DNA from: Brevibacterium jeotgali
Lineage (GTDB): Bacteria; Actinomycetota; Actinomycetes; Actinomycetales; Brevibacteriaceae
Direction of reading: 5' to 3'
NCBI RefSeq assembly: GCF_900169175.1
Contig: NZ_FXZM01000016.1
Span: 1-55,789 of the forward strand
Length of the DNA stretch: 55,789 nucleotides
Below are positions 25,268 through 34,346 of this stretch, piece after piece. The notes under the pieces are model-generated. The model was given only the letters and a program-made list of their open reading frames with translations, made no database searches and was not told where the DNA came from. Position numbers and translations under genes: made by a program. The number at the start of each line of letters is the position of its first letter. Position 1 is the stretch's first letter.

Positions 25268-27250
25268 TCATCCGCGGCGCCCGCTCTCCGTCCCCCGGAC
25301 GACTTCCCGGTGCCCGGCGTCCAGACGCCGCGTCCAGCCGCGCGCATCCAGGTGCTCCAGCAGCGGGATCACGGTCCGCCGCGTCGTGTCCAGCGCTCGC
25401 CTCGCCTCGCTCGTCGTGAACGGCTGCGTGAGTCCCGACAGAACCCGCATCGCCTGTGCGGGCGCCGTCGGCCCCAGCAGAATACTGTCGCCCTGACCTG
25501 CGGTTCCCCCGCGCACACCCGCTCCCCCGCGCGCGTCCAGCCCACCCAGGCGGATGAGCCGCCCCTGCTTCTCCGCCGCCGCGAGCTCCCGCTGCCCCAG
25601 CTTCAGGCGGTCCAGATCACGGGACTCCGGCGCTCGGAACGGAGACCCCGCCCATTCCTTCTCGAGAACCTGGATCGCCGGTTCGGCCGCTCCCATGCCG
25701 CGCACCGCATCCGCAGAGCGGATCCGCCCGTCCTCGACGAGGAGTCCGGCCTTCCGCACGATGACAGACAACAGCGCCGAGGTCGCCCGCGCCGCCTGCT
25801 GTTTGTCCCCCTCGACACCGCCGAGGCCCGGGAGCGCCACGCGGTCGACGGCCGCCTTCCCCGTGAGCCCAGCCGACAGGGGATCCTCGGCGTGATCGGC
25901 GACGACCGCGTCCCGCAGTCTGCGCGCCCACGAGTCCACGCGCTCAGCATCGACCAGCAGATCCCGCACCCGCACGATCCCGTCGGGCAGCCCGGCCGGG
26001 TCCGGGTCACGGTCGTGAGAACCGCTCCGCCCCGATCCGTCACCCGACTCGTCCGGCACGGGAATGCCCAGGGAGGTGAGGACGGCGACCGGCACGGCGC
26101 CTCGGCGGCGGACTTCGTGGAGGAGGTCCCCGCCGGCACTCATCGCAGCGAGCGTCTCCGCCCGGCGGCGACCGTCGCCGCGCCGCGCCAGATCGGGCGG
26201 ATCGACGTCCAGCACCTGCACTCCCGCGCGCACCGCCCGGCTGCCCGTCGACCGCAGCAGCATCCGATCGCCCACCGTGAGCGGCAGGGGACGGCTCAGT
26301 GTGAGGCGGGCGTGCTCGGCGCCCAGCGGTCGCAGCCTCGCCTGCACGGCGGCGGTGCCCACGTGCACCGCGAGTTCCCGCGGCGCGTCGTCGAAGCCCC
26401 CGCCGGTGCTCCTGCGCACGTCGACGGTGTCGCTGAGCGCCCACGCGCCCTGCGTGAGCAGCACGTCACCGCGCCCGAGCTCGTCCGCAGCGATCCCGCG
26501 CAGGTTCACCGCCGCTCGGGTCACGGGTCCGACCTCGGCGACCGCGGCGTCATGGCTCTGCAGACCCCTGATCGTCACCGTCCCCTGCGCCCTCTCACCC
26601 GCCAGGACGAACATGTCGTCGGGTCGCAGCATCCCGGCCCCGAGGGTGCCGGTCACGACGGTCCCCGCACCGGCGATGCTGAAGGCCCGGTCGATCCACA
26701 TCCGCACGCGGGCGCCGGGGTCGGGCGACGGGGCCTCCGCGAGCACGCGATCGAGCGCCTCCCGCAATGCGTCGAGCCCCTCTCCCGTCCTGCCGGACAC
26801 CGCGACCGCCTCCGCATCGGCGATGCCCGTAGCAGCCAGTTCGGTGCGGGACCGCGCGACGACCTCGGCGACGGCGTCCGGAGCGAGATCCGCCCGGGTC
26901 ACGACGAGCAGGCCCCGCCGGATGCCCAGCGCCGCGATCGCGTCGCGGTGGTCGTCCGACTGCGGCATCCAGCCTTCGTCGGCGGCGACGACGAAGAGGA
27001 CGATCGGGGCGGGCCCCACCCCGGCCAGCATGTTGCCGAGGAATCGCTCGTGTCCCGGCACGTCGACGAAGGAGACCTCGCGGCCGCTGGGCAGCGTCGT
27101 CCAGGCGAAGCCCAGGTCGATGGTGAGGCCGCGGCGCCTCTCCTCGTCCCACCGGTCCGGCTCGATGCCGGTGAGCGCGCGCACCAGCGTCGACTTGCCG
27201 TGGTCCACGTGCCCGGCCGTCGCGACGACGAACGACCCCGTCCGCGTCAT
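25268..27250 (-). CDS. selB: Selenocysteine-specific elongation factor SelB
   Basis: 660 residues from ATG 27248-27250, overlapping the selA stop by 4 bp; a longer frame to 27436 lies inside selA and is rejected. G-domain motifs: GHVDHGKSTL (G1), DVPGHERFLGNM (G3) and TRADL (G4 variant). Beta-barrel domains 2 and 3 follow to about residue 350, then the C-terminal winged-helix repeats that grip the SECIS hairpin, ending SGLTQPFTTSEARRALDTTR. It delivers Sec-tRNA to the ribosome at UGA codons next to a SECIS. The client in this window is the formate dehydrogenase at 42328-45948. Confidence 0.96.
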   Translation of the reverse strand: MTRTGSFVVATAGHVDHGKSTLVRALTGIEPDRWDEERRRGLTIDLGFAWTTLPSGREVSFVDVPGHERFLGNMLAGVGPAPIVLFVVAADEGWMPQSDDHRDAIAALGIRRGLLVVTRADLAPDAVAEVVARSRTELAATGIADAEAVAVSGRTGEGLDALREALDRVLAEAPSPDPGARVRMWIDRAFSIAGAGTVVTGTLGAGMLRPDDMFVLAGERAQGTVTIRGLQSHDAAVAEVGPVTRAAVNLRGIAADELGRGDVLLTQGAWALSDTVDVRRSTGGGFDDAPRELAVHVGTAAVQARLRPLGAEHARLTLSRPLPLTVGDRMLLRSTGSRAVRAGVQVLDVDPPDLARRGDGRRRAETLAAMSAGGDLLHEVRRRGAVPVAVLTSLGIPVPDESGDGSGRSGSHDRDPDPAGLPDGIVRVRDLLVDAERVDSWARRLRDAVVADHAEDPLSAGLTGKAAVDRVALPGLGGVEGDKQQAARATSALLSVIVRKAGLLVEDGRIRSADAVRGMGAAEPAIQVLEKEWAGSPFRAPESRDLDRLKLGQRELAAAEKQGRLIRLGGLDARGGAGVRGGTAGQGDSILLGPTAPAQAMRVLSGLTQPFTTSEARRALDTTRRTVIPLLEHLDARGWTRRLDAGHREVVRGTESGRRG

Positions 27251-28758
27251 CGCGGGTCTTGCTCCGGGGTCAGCGCCGCGAGCACGTCGACGACGGCGAG
27301 TGCGATGTCGCCGTCGCGGCCCTCCGGCACGCAGCGCAGGTCGATGAGACAGCGGCCCTCGTGCACTCGGCCCACGATCGCGGGGACACCGGTGCGCAGG
27401 GGCGCCGCCGCGGCCTCGGGGACGGCGAGTGCCCAACCGGGCAGATCGACTCCGGTGCCGCCGCCCCCGCCCACGCGGCCGGCGTGCTGCACGACGTGCG
27501 CGGTCGCGCCGTCGGCCTCCCGCTCGGGCGCGCCCGTCCCGGACCGCATCCGCTCCCTGCGCGCAGCCATCTGCGCATCGACCACGGCGGCGAGCCGTTC
27601 CGTGCGGAGTCGCAGGACCTCGGGAGCGAGGTGGAGTGCCTCGTGGACCGGCGGCTCACCCGCAGCGAGCGTGGCCTCGAGAGCGGCGAGGGTGAGCTTG
27701 TCGGCACGCACCGCCCTCGCCATCGGATGCCGGGACAGTGTCGCGATGACGTCCGCCCGGCCCAGCAGGATCCCGGCCTGGGGGCCTCCCAGCAGCTTGT
27801 CGCCGGATGCGATGACGACGTCCGCGCCGGCGGCGAGCGCCGTGGCGGCGTCCGGCTCGTCCGGCAGCAGCGACTCCGGCTCCAGCAGCCCGCTGCCGAG
27901 GTCCACGATGAGCGGCACGTCCCGCTCATGACACAGCGCCGCCAGGTCCGCGATCGACGACTCCGCGGTGAATCCGTCGATGCGGAAGTTGGAGCGGTGG
28001 ACCTTGAGCACCGCACCGATGGGTGGCGACGCGACGGCGCGCAGGTAGGCGACACCGCCCGCGTCCGCGGACGCGTCCGACCGCTCGAACTCTCGTGAGT
28101 AGTCGGCCAGATGCGTCCGGTTCGTCGTACCGACCTCGGTGAGGACCACCCCCGCGGACTCGATGAGGTCGGACAGGCGGAAGCCCGCGCCGATCTCGAC
28201 GAACTCGCCCCGGCTGATGAGGACGGACGCGTCCTGCGCGTAGGCGGTGGTCGCGAGCATGAGCGCGGCGGCGCCGTTGTTGACGACGAGGGCGTCCTCG
28301 GCGGCGGGACAGGCTGCGAGCAGGGATGCCCGGGCACCGGCACCCCGGCGGGAGCGAGCGCCGGAGACCAGGTCGAACTCGAGGTCCGTGTACCCGGCCG
28401 CATCGGCGAGCGCAGCACGCGCGGCCTCGGACAGGGGCGCCCTGCCCAGGTTCGTGTGGACGAGCACCCCCGTGGCGTTGAGGACCGGGGTCAACGACGA
28501 GGTGCGCTGGGTGCCGAGGGCGATGAGCAGCTCCGTCTCGACGGCCTCGGGCGCGATGGCACCGGTGCGGGCACGATCCTGCGTGGCGCGGATGAGCCCC
28601 TTGATGACGCCCTCTCCCAGGGAGGCCGCGGCGGCCGCCACCTGCGGCAGCGCCAGCAGCGCATCGGTGCGAGGGATGCGGCGGCGGGGATCGTCCGCGT
28701 CGCGAGCAGGATCCTGGCGGACGGGACTGCCGGTATGCGGACGGGGATCCTGCGCCAC
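27247..28758 (-). CDS. selA: L-seryl-tRNA(Sec) selenium transferase
   Basis: 503 residues from GTG 28756-28758, preceded by GGAGG at six bases. A PLP enzyme converting Ser-tRNA(Sec) to Sec-tRNA(Sec) with selenophosphate. The domain opens with VLNATGVLVHTNLGRAPLS, the PLP lysine is in IASGDKLLGGPQAG (Lys321), and KVHRSNFRIDGF is conserved. A Gly/Ala-rich insert near 440-460 is not part of the fold. It lies 26 bp downstream of the tRNA-Sec gene and is followed with 4-bp overlap by selB, giving the order selC-selA-selB. Confidence 0.96.
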   Translation of the reverse strand: MAQDPRPHTGSPVRQDPARDADDPRRRIPRTDALLALPQVAAAAASLGEGVIKGLIRATQDRARTGAIAPEAVETELLIALGTQRTSSLTPVLNATGVLVHTNLGRAPLSEAARAALADAAGYTDLEFDLVSGARSRRGAGARASLLAACPAAEDALVVNNGAAALMLATTAYAQDASVLISRGEFVEIGAGFRLSDLIESAGVVLTEVGTTNRTHLADYSREFERSDASADAGGVAYLRAVASPPIGAVLKVHRSNFRIDGFTAESSIADLAALCHERDVPLIVDLGSGLLEPESLLPDEPDAATALAAGADVVIASGDKLLGGPQAGILLGRADVIATLSRHPMARAVRADKLTLAALEATLAAGEPPVHEALHLAPEVLRLRTERLAAVVDAQMAARRERMRSGTGAPEREADGATAHVVQHAGRVGGGGGTGVDLPGWALAVPEAAAAPLRTGVPAIVGRVHEGRCLIDLRCVPEGRDGDIALAVVDVLAALTPEQDPR

Positions 28759-28784
28759 GGGCCCTCCTTCGGACGACAGAAGCT

Positions 28785-28879
28785 TGGCGGAGGCGGACGG
28801 GAATCGAACCCGCCAAGCCCAGATACTGAGCTTCGCCGGTTTTGAAGACCGGGACGACCACCAGGACGCGGACGCCTCC
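28785..28879 (-). tRNA. selC: tRNA-Sec (anticodon TCA)
   Basis: 95 nt on the minus strand including an encoded CCA (28785-28787). The acceptor stem GGAGGCG pairs with CGCCTCC, followed by discriminator G; the anticodon stem-loop CGGTCTTCAAAACCG carries TCA; the variable arm is long (GCGAAGCTCAGTATCTGGGCTTGGC region); the T-arm has GGGTTCGATTCCC. The long variable arm and TCA anticodon identify it. It overlaps nothing, though an open frame reads through it. Confidence 0.95.
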
Positions 28880-28886
28880 GCCCGCG

Positions 28887-28892
28887 AATCTA
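28887..28892 (-). promoter_or_regulatory. -10 box of the selC-selA-selB transcript
   Basis: TAGATT (in TGATAGATT, a partly extended -10) lies 7 bp before the first base of tRNA-Sec, the correct distance for transcription to start at or just ahead of the tRNA. A convincing -35 is not seen. Confidence 0.5.
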
Positions 28893-28961
28893 TCAGGAGC
28901 GGGGTGACGGCAAGGAGCAAGCGGACTGTGACACATCCCCGCCTGCCCGTAGCATCGGGTC

Positions 28962-29957
28962 ATGGCCCCCGGACCATCGCCCCTCCCCGCCGTGCCCCTC
29001 TCGGCCCTCCCCTCCGAGGCACGCCGCTACGAACCCTTCGTCCGTCGCGTCCCCGCGGGGACGCGGGTCCGGAGCGCCACGTGGCGGCATCGACGGTGGG
29101 ACGTCCACGTCGAGGCGATCGGTGACGACGACGCGCCCGTCCGGGCCCTGCTCATCCACGGCGCCGGGGGCAATGCCGCGGCCATGCGTCCGTTCGCCGC
29201 TCACATCGCGGCTGCGCGCATGCAGGTGCTCATCGCCGACATGCCGGGCTACGGCCGCACTGCCCCGGCTCGGGACCCGGACGTGACGTACGGCGACTGG
29301 CAGGAGCTGCTCGTCGACCTCACCGCGCGGATCGCGGACCGACCGCTCATCGTCATCGGCGCGAGCATGGGCGGGATGCTCGCCTATGACACGGGGGCAG
29401 TGTCCCCGCACGTCGATGCGGTGGTCGCCACGTGCCTGCTCGACCTCTCCGACGTCGCCGTCCTCCGCCGCGTGTCCCGGTGGCCGCTGCTCGCCCCCGC
29501 GGTCCCCGCGTCACTCGCCCTCGCCCGAGGCCCGCTCGCCTCCACGTTCCTCCCCCTCACCGCGATCGCCCCGATGGAGCTCATCGCCAACGACCCTGGC
29601 CTCACGGAGGCCGTCGCCGCGGACCCGCGGGGCGGCGCCGGTGCGATGCCCCTGGGCTGGTTCCGCACGCTCGTGGCAGGCGGCCCGGTCATCGCGCCGG
29701 AGCGGTACTCCGGCCCGCCCGTCACCCTCGTCCACCCGGCTGAGGACCGCTGGACGCCCGCCGAGGTGTCCCTCGCCTTCCACTCCCGCCTCCCGGGGGA
29801 CGCGCACGCCGCGCACCTGTTGGAGGGCAGCGGCCACTTCCCCGTCGAGGAACCCGGCTTCAGCAGGCTGCTGGAGGTGCTCGCAGAAACGGCGGAGGAC
29901 GTCACCGCGCAGACCGATCGTCGATCCAGCCTCCCCTCTCGAGAGGACCGCCCATGA
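28962..29957 (+). CDS. Alpha/beta hydrolase
   Basis: 331 residues from ATG 28962; TAGCAT lies 6-7 nt before the start, so the transcript may be leaderless. The oxyanion region is LLIHGAGGNAAAM, the nucleophile elbow GASMGG, the acid HPAEDRWTP and the catalytic His EGSGHFPVEEP: a complete Ser-Asp-His triad. Substrate unknown. Its stop overlaps the epimerase start by 4 bp, so the two form an operon divergent from selC-selA-selB. Confidence 0.88.
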   Translation: MAPGPSPLPAVPLSALPSEARRYEPFVRRVPAGTRVRSATWRHRRWDVHVEAIGDDDAPVRALLIHGAGGNAAAMRPFAAHIAAARMQVLIADMPGYGRTAPARDPDVTYGDWQELLVDLTARIADRPLIVIGASMGGMLAYDTGAVSPHVDAVVATCLLDLSDVAVLRRVSRWPLLAPAVPASLALARGPLASTFLPLTAIAPMELIANDPGLTEAVAADPRGGAGAMPLGWFRTLVAGGPVIAPERYSGPPVTLVHPAEDRWTPAEVSLAFHSRLPGDAHAAHLLEGSGHFPVEEPGFSRLLEVLAETAEDVTAQTDRRSSLPSREDRP

Positions 29958-31492
29958 CCCGCTTCCACTCCCACGAGACGATCGCCGCACCGCTCGATCA
30001 GGTGGTCCGCTGGCACTCCCTGCCCGGCGCCGTCACCCGACTCTCACCCCACTGGGCGCAGACCGTCGTGGACGAAGGCGACCCGAAGGTCCCCGGCACC
30101 CGCACGTCGATGAAGATCGCGGTGCCCGGGACGCGGGGATCCGTCCGCGTCCCCTGGAAGGCGGAGCACTTCGAGCTGGACGACTCCGACATCACGCCGC
30201 TCACCCAGACCGGTGGGAGCGCCTTCGGGTTCGGCGACCTCATGGTCGATTCGCCTCTGGCCCTCCTGCGCTCATGGGAGCACCGGCACGTCTTCCGCTC
30301 CGCCGGGGACACTGCCACCTCGGTCGAGGACGATGTCACCGTCGAGTTGCCCCGCGCCTCCCTGCTCTCGCGCACGGAGCTGGGCTCCCGCATCGGATCG
30401 GGCCTCTCCCGCCTGCCCGGCGCGCGCATGCCGGAGACCGCGCTCCTCAGCACCCTGCGCGACACCTTCGATGCGCGCACCGCCCGGCTGACCAGGGAGT
30501 TCGCCTTCCTCCGCACGATCGAGGCCCCGCTCGTGGGCGACGGGCGGTCGCTGCGGATCCTCGTGTCCGGCGCGTCGGGGCTCGTCGGCACGCAGCTGTG
30601 CGCTCTGCTCACGACCGCGGGCCACACCGTGCGTCGGCTGGTCCGGCACGAACCTGAGAGCGGCATGTCCTCCTCGTCCGGCGGCGGGGAGCGCCCCGAC
30701 CAGGAATCGCGCTGGGACCCGCAGGCCGGCTACCTGCTGCGTGAGGACCTCGCGTGGGCCGACGTCGTCGTCTGCCTGTCCGGCCGCAGCATCGGCGGTC
30801 GCCTGACCGACCGCGCGAAGCAGGAGATCCTCACCTCCCGCATCGACACCACGCGCCTCCTCGCGGCGACGATCGCCGCACTGCCCGAGCAGGATCGCCC
30901 CGAAGCCTTCGTCTGCGCATCGGCCGTCGGCTACTACGGCACGGACCGCCGCACTCCCGCCGACGAGGCCGCTCCGGCCGGTGACGGTCTCCTCGCCGAG
31001 GTCTGCCGTGCCTGGGAGGCCGAGGCCGCCGCCGTCGAATCCGCAGGCGTCCGCCGCGTGTCCGTTCGCACCGGTCTCGTCATGAGCGGCCTGGGCGGAC
31101 TGCTCGCACTCCAGCTCCCGCTGTACCTCGCCGGTGGGGGCGGCCGCCTGGGATCCGGCGAGCAGTGGTTCCCCTGGATCAGCCACGACGACCTGGTGCG
31201 GGTCTACGCCCGGGCGATCGTCGATTCCTCGCTCGCAGGACCGGTCAACGCCGTGGCCCCCGGGATCGTGCGGCAGAAGCAGTTCGCGAAGGCGGTGGGC
31301 TCCCACGTCCACCGCCCCACGATCGTCCCGGTCCCCCGGATCGGACCCGCCCTCCTCCTGGGCGAGGACGGAGCCGATGAGCTCGCACTCGCCGGCCAGC
31401 ACGCGGTGCCGACCGCGCTGGAACGGGCGGGGTTCGACTTCGCCCACCCGGACCTCGGCGCCTGCCTCGACGAGGAGCTGGGACCTCGATAG
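29954..31492 (+). CDS. TIGR01777-family NAD-dependent epimerase with N-terminal SRPBCC domain
   Basis: 512 residues in two parts. Residues 1-180 are a START/polyketide-cyclase-like (SRPBCC) domain opening FHSHETIAAPLDQVVRWH; residues about 195-505 are the TIGR01777 epimerase fold with LRILVSGASGLVGTQL (NAD site), EAFVCASAVGYYGT (YYG motif) and FPWISHDDLVRVYARAI. This fusion is common in actinobacteria; the chemistry is not established. It is translationally coupled to the preceding hydrolase. Confidence 0.9.
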   Translation: MTRFHSHETIAAPLDQVVRWHSLPGAVTRLSPHWAQTVVDEGDPKVPGTRTSMKIAVPGTRGSVRVPWKAEHFELDDSDITPLTQTGGSAFGFGDLMVDSPLALLRSWEHRHVFRSAGDTATSVEDDVTVELPRASLLSRTELGSRIGSGLSRLPGARMPETALLSTLRDTFDARTARLTREFAFLRTIEAPLVGDGRSLRILVSGASGLVGTQLCALLTTAGHTVRRLVRHEPESGMSSSSGGGERPDQESRWDPQAGYLLREDLAWADVVVCLSGRSIGGRLTDRAKQEILTSRIDTTRLLAATIAALPEQDRPEAFVCASAVGYYGTDRRTPADEAAPAGDGLLAEVCRAWEAEAAAVESAGVRRVSVRTGLVMSGLGGLLALQLPLYLAGGGGRLGSGEQWFPWISHDDLVRVYARAIVDSSLAGPVNAVAPGIVRQKQFAKAVGSHVHRPTIVPVPRIGPALLLGEDGADELALAGQHAVPTALERAGFDFAHPDLGACLDEELGPR

Positions 31493-31588
31493 CGGCGGGT
31501 GCTCCACACGCGGCGGCGCAGCGGCGCAGCGGCCCGACGTCCGGTCAGTCTGCCCGGCACCCGGACCGACCGACCCCGCACGCCCGGG

Positions 31589-32431
31589 TCAGCGACGCGT
31601 GCGTCTCCACAGCAGCGCCGACGCCACCACGGACACCGCGAGGATCCCGACCAGCCACACGCAGGCGACCCACCCGGCACCGCCCGCATCGCCGTCCAGC
31701 AGGAGCGCGCGCAGAGTATCGATGATGGGTGACATCGGCTGGTGCTGCGCGAATCCCTGCAGCCACGTGGGAAGGGTGTCGATCGGGACGAACGCGCTCG
31801 ACACGTAGGGCACGAAGAGGATGAAGAAGCTCAGTGATGCCGCCGCGTCCACCGTGCGGGCCACGAGCCCCCAGGCCGCCGACATCCACGACAGCGCGAG
31901 GATGAACAGCATGATCAGGCCGATCGCGGCGAACCACTCGAGGGGACCCGCGCTCGGCCGGAAGCCCAGCAGCAGCGCGGTGGTCAGGACGACGGCCGTC
32001 GACACGAGATTGCGTGCCATGCTCGCGACGACATGGCCCAGCAGCACCGCGGAGCTCACGACCCGCATGGTGCGGAAGCGGTCGATGATCCCCTCCGTCA
32101 TGTCCGTCGTCACGGAGACCGCGGTGGTGCCCGCGCCGTAGCCGGCGCACAGCAGGATGATGCTCGGCACCACGAAGTCGATGTACCCGCCCTCCGGGCT
32201 GATCGCGCCGCCGAACACGTACGTGAACATGAGCATGAGGGCGACGGGCAGGATGATCCCGATGAGCAGCGCGTCGATGTTGCGCAGCGAATGCCGGATG
32301 CTGCGGTGGCTCATGACGACTGCGTCGCGCCAGAGATGGGCGCCCGAGGTGCGGGTCGCCGAGGCGGACCGGCCCCCTGGAGGCGGATCACTCGGGGAGG
32401 GGGCAGGAGGTGCGGGGGCTGCGATGCTCAT
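31589..32431 (-). CDS. ABC-2 type permease (DrrB-like)
   Basis: 280 residues. After a Pro/Ser-rich cytosolic N-terminus (about 40 residues), six membrane segments span residues about 60-275. The ABC2_membrane signature includes NIDALLIGIILPVALMLMFTYVFGG and SFFILFVPYVSSAFVPIDTLP. With the ATPase at 32428-33396 (4-bp overlap) it forms a DrrAB-like exporter, which usually expels an amphipathic drug. It is convergent with the epimerase gene. Confidence 0.92.
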   Translation of the reverse strand: MSIAAPAPPAPSPSDPPPGGRSASATRTSGAHLWRDAVVMSHRSIRHSLRNIDALLIGIILPVALMLMFTYVFGGAISPEGGYIDFVVPSIILLCAGYGAGTTAVSVTTDMTEGIIDRFRTMRVVSSAVLLGHVVASMARNLVSTAVVLTTALLLGFRPSAGPLEWFAAIGLIMLFILALSWMSAAWGLVARTVDAAASLSFFILFVPYVSSAFVPIDTLPTWLQGFAQHQPMSPIIDTLRALLLDGDAGGAGWVACVWLVGILAVSVVASALLWRRTRR

Positions 32432-33396
32432 GAGGTGTGCGCCTTCCGTGTCGTGCTCTGCTGGGCGGAGGTGTGATCGGACGTGTGCTGGGCGGACGCG
32501 TGGCCGATGAGGGCGAGGAAGACGTCGTCGAGCGAGGGCGAGCGGAGGTCGACCGACTGCGCCTCGCGAGGGTCGCTGAGGACCCGGGTGAGTGCGCCGT
32601 GGACTCCGGCGACACTGCCGTCGGTCGGGTAGGACTCGACCTCGCCGTCGTGGAAGCCCACATCCAGCCGGGACGACCCGATCTGCGCCTTCAGCTGCTC
32701 GGACGTTCCCGAGGCCGCGATCACGCCGTCGTCCACGACGGCCACCCGATCGGCGAGCCGGTCGGCCTCCTCGAGGTACTGGGTGGTCAGCAGGATCGTC
32801 ACTCCGTCATCGGCGAGCTCGCGCACGAAATCCCACACAGCGCTCCGGCTGCAGGGGTCAAGCCCGGTGGTCGGCTCGTCGAGGAACAGCACCCGCGGGC
32901 GCGTGACGAGGGAGATGGCGATGTCGAGGCGCCTGCGCATGCCGCCGGAGTAGGTGCGGACTCGGCGCCCCGAGGCCTGCCCCAGGTCGAACCGCTCCAG
33001 CAGCTGTGCCGTCCGTCGGCGCGACTCGCTCCGGCTCAGACCGCCCAGGCGGCTCATCATCTCGAGGTTCTCGCGGCCGGTGAGCAGGCCGTCGACGGCC
33101 GCATACTGCCCGGTGAGACTGATGACGTCGCGGACTCCGTCGGCTTCTCGGAGCAGGTCGAACCCACCCACGCGTGCGCGGCCGGCATCGGGGCGCACCA
33201 GCGTGGAGAGGATGTGCACGGTCGTGGTCTTCCCGGCGCCGTTGGGTCCGATGAGGGCGAACACCTCGCCCTCCTCGACGCTCAGGTCGATCCCCTTCAG
33301 GACCTCGTGGTCTCCGAACGACTTGCGCAGTCCGGACACGTCGACGACCGGGTGTTCGGGGGGTGACGGACGGCGAGCTGACGGTCTGGGTGTCAT
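32428..33396 (-). CDS. ABC transporter ATP-binding protein (DrrA-like)
   Basis: 322 residues from ATG 33394-33396; an upstream in-frame ATG at 33411 or 33513 is possible. Walker A GPNGAGKTTT, signature YSGGMRRRLDIA, Walker B VLFLDEPTTGLDP and a C-terminal DrrA extension. The segment SLTGQYAAVDGLLTGRENLEM is typical of daunorubicin-resistance-type ATPases. A His/Ser-rich tail repeats SAQHTSDHTSAQ. The upstream region is shared with a divergent TetR regulator. Confidence 0.94.
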   Translation of the reverse strand: MTPRPSARRPSPPEHPVVDVSGLRKSFGDHEVLKGIDLSVEEGEVFALIGPNGAGKTTTVHILSTLVRPDAGRARVGGFDLLREADGVRDVISLTGQYAAVDGLLTGRENLEMMSRLGGLSRSESRRRTAQLLERFDLGQASGRRVRTYSGGMRRRLDIAISLVTRPRVLFLDEPTTGLDPCSRSAVWDFVRELADDGVTILLTTQYLEEADRLADRVAVVDDGVIAASGTSEQLKAQIGSSRLDVGFHDGEVESYPTDGSVAGVHGALTRVLSDPREAQSVDLRSPSLDDVFLALIGHASAQHTSDHTSAQQSTTRKAHTS

Positions 33397-33500
33397 CTGT
33401 GTATATCGCATACTGTTTATGGTAGACACAGTTCTTCTGGCGCGCAATGCCCTCCCGGACGGCGTCGTCGGCTCGATGTCGTCCTGCGTAAGCTGACTCC
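33397..33500. promoter_or_regulatory. Divergent promoter region, ABC pair / TetR
   Basis: The 104-bp gap contains an AT-rich core with an imperfect inverted repeat, GTGTATATCGCATA ... TATGGTAGACAC (33400-33430), a plausible TetR operator. For the regulator, TAAGCT (33489-33494) is 6 bp before ATG 33501, giving a leaderless transcript. Confidence 0.45.
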
Positions 33501-34313
33501 ATGACCACTCCACCTCCGATCAACCCCGCCGTCGCTCTGGCATGGGGGCTGGCCGACGGTGGGCGCCGGGGCCCCAAGCCGTCGTTGAGCCTCGCCGATA
33601 TCGTCGACTCCGCGGTGAGCATCGCGGACGACGAAGGGCTCGAGGCCGTCTCCATGGCGCGGGTCGCGAAGTCCCTGGGGTTCACGACGATGTCGCTCTA
33701 CCGCTACGTGGCCTCGAAGGAGGAGCTGCTCGCACACATGCAGGACGCTGCCCTCGGCCCGCTTCCGGCCGATCGCGTGTCAGCGGGTCGCGTGTCAGCA
33801 GACCGCTTGTCAGCGGCAGCGGATCAGACGGCCCACTCGGACTGGCGGTCCGGGCTGGCCGCCTGGACCCAGGCGGTGCTCCATCAGTTCCGCCTCCACC
33901 CGTGGAGCGTGGACATCCCGGTGGCGGGACCGCCGCTCATGCCGCGGAACATCGAATGGCTCGACTGGTGCCTGGGGTACCTCGAGGGGACGCCGCTGGC
34001 ACCGCTGGAGAAGCTGTCCGCCGTCCTGCTGCTGAGCGGCTACGCGCAGAACGAGGTGTCCAGGGAGGCCGCCCTGCGCACCGGCCGGGGTGGCCACGAG
34101 CCCGATGCGAACGAGGGCGTCGACTACGAAGCGGCGCTGCGGCACCTCGTCGATCCCGCGCGACTGCCTGCCCTCAGCGCTGTCCTGGACGAGGGCCTCT
34201 TCACCCCACCGCCGAACGATACGACCGCCGACGGCGACTCGTTCATGCTCGACTTCGGCCTGCATCGGATCCTCGACGGGATCGAACGACTCATGGACTC
34301 CCGCAGCGGCTGA
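33501..34313 (+). CDS. TetR/AcrR family regulator
   Basis: 270 residues. The HTH is at about 30-75 (SLADIVDSAVSIADDEG, VAKSLGFTTMSLYRYVASKEELLAHM), followed by a TetR_C actinobacterial ligand domain. Between them is a short repetitive insert, RVSAGRVSADRLSA, coded by three 15-bp units. Divergent from the DrrAB-like exporter, which it probably represses. Its ligand is likely the exported compound. Confidence 0.92.
   Translation: MTTPPPINPAVALAWGLADGGRRGPKPSLSLADIVDSAVSIADDEGLEAVSMARVAKSLGFTTMSLYRYVASKEELLAHMQDAALGPLPADRVSAGRVSADRLSAAADQTAHSDWRSGLAAWTQAVLHQFRLHPWSVDIPVAGPPLMPRNIEWLDWCLGYLEGTPLAPLEKLSAVLLLSGYAQNEVSREAALRTGRGGHEPDANEGVDYEAALRHLVDPARLPALSAVLDEGLFTPPPNDTTADGDSFMLDFGLHRILDGIERLMDSRSG
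33771..33815. repeat. 15-bp tandem array in the TetR gene (3 units)
   Basis: Three 15-bp units of the form GATCGCGTGTCAGCG encode the RVSA(G/D) insert between the DNA-binding and ligand domains. In frame, so length changes are tolerated. Confidence 0.85.
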
Positions 34314-34346
34314 GCGCCGCCCTGGAGACCGCGCACGCCGCGCAGG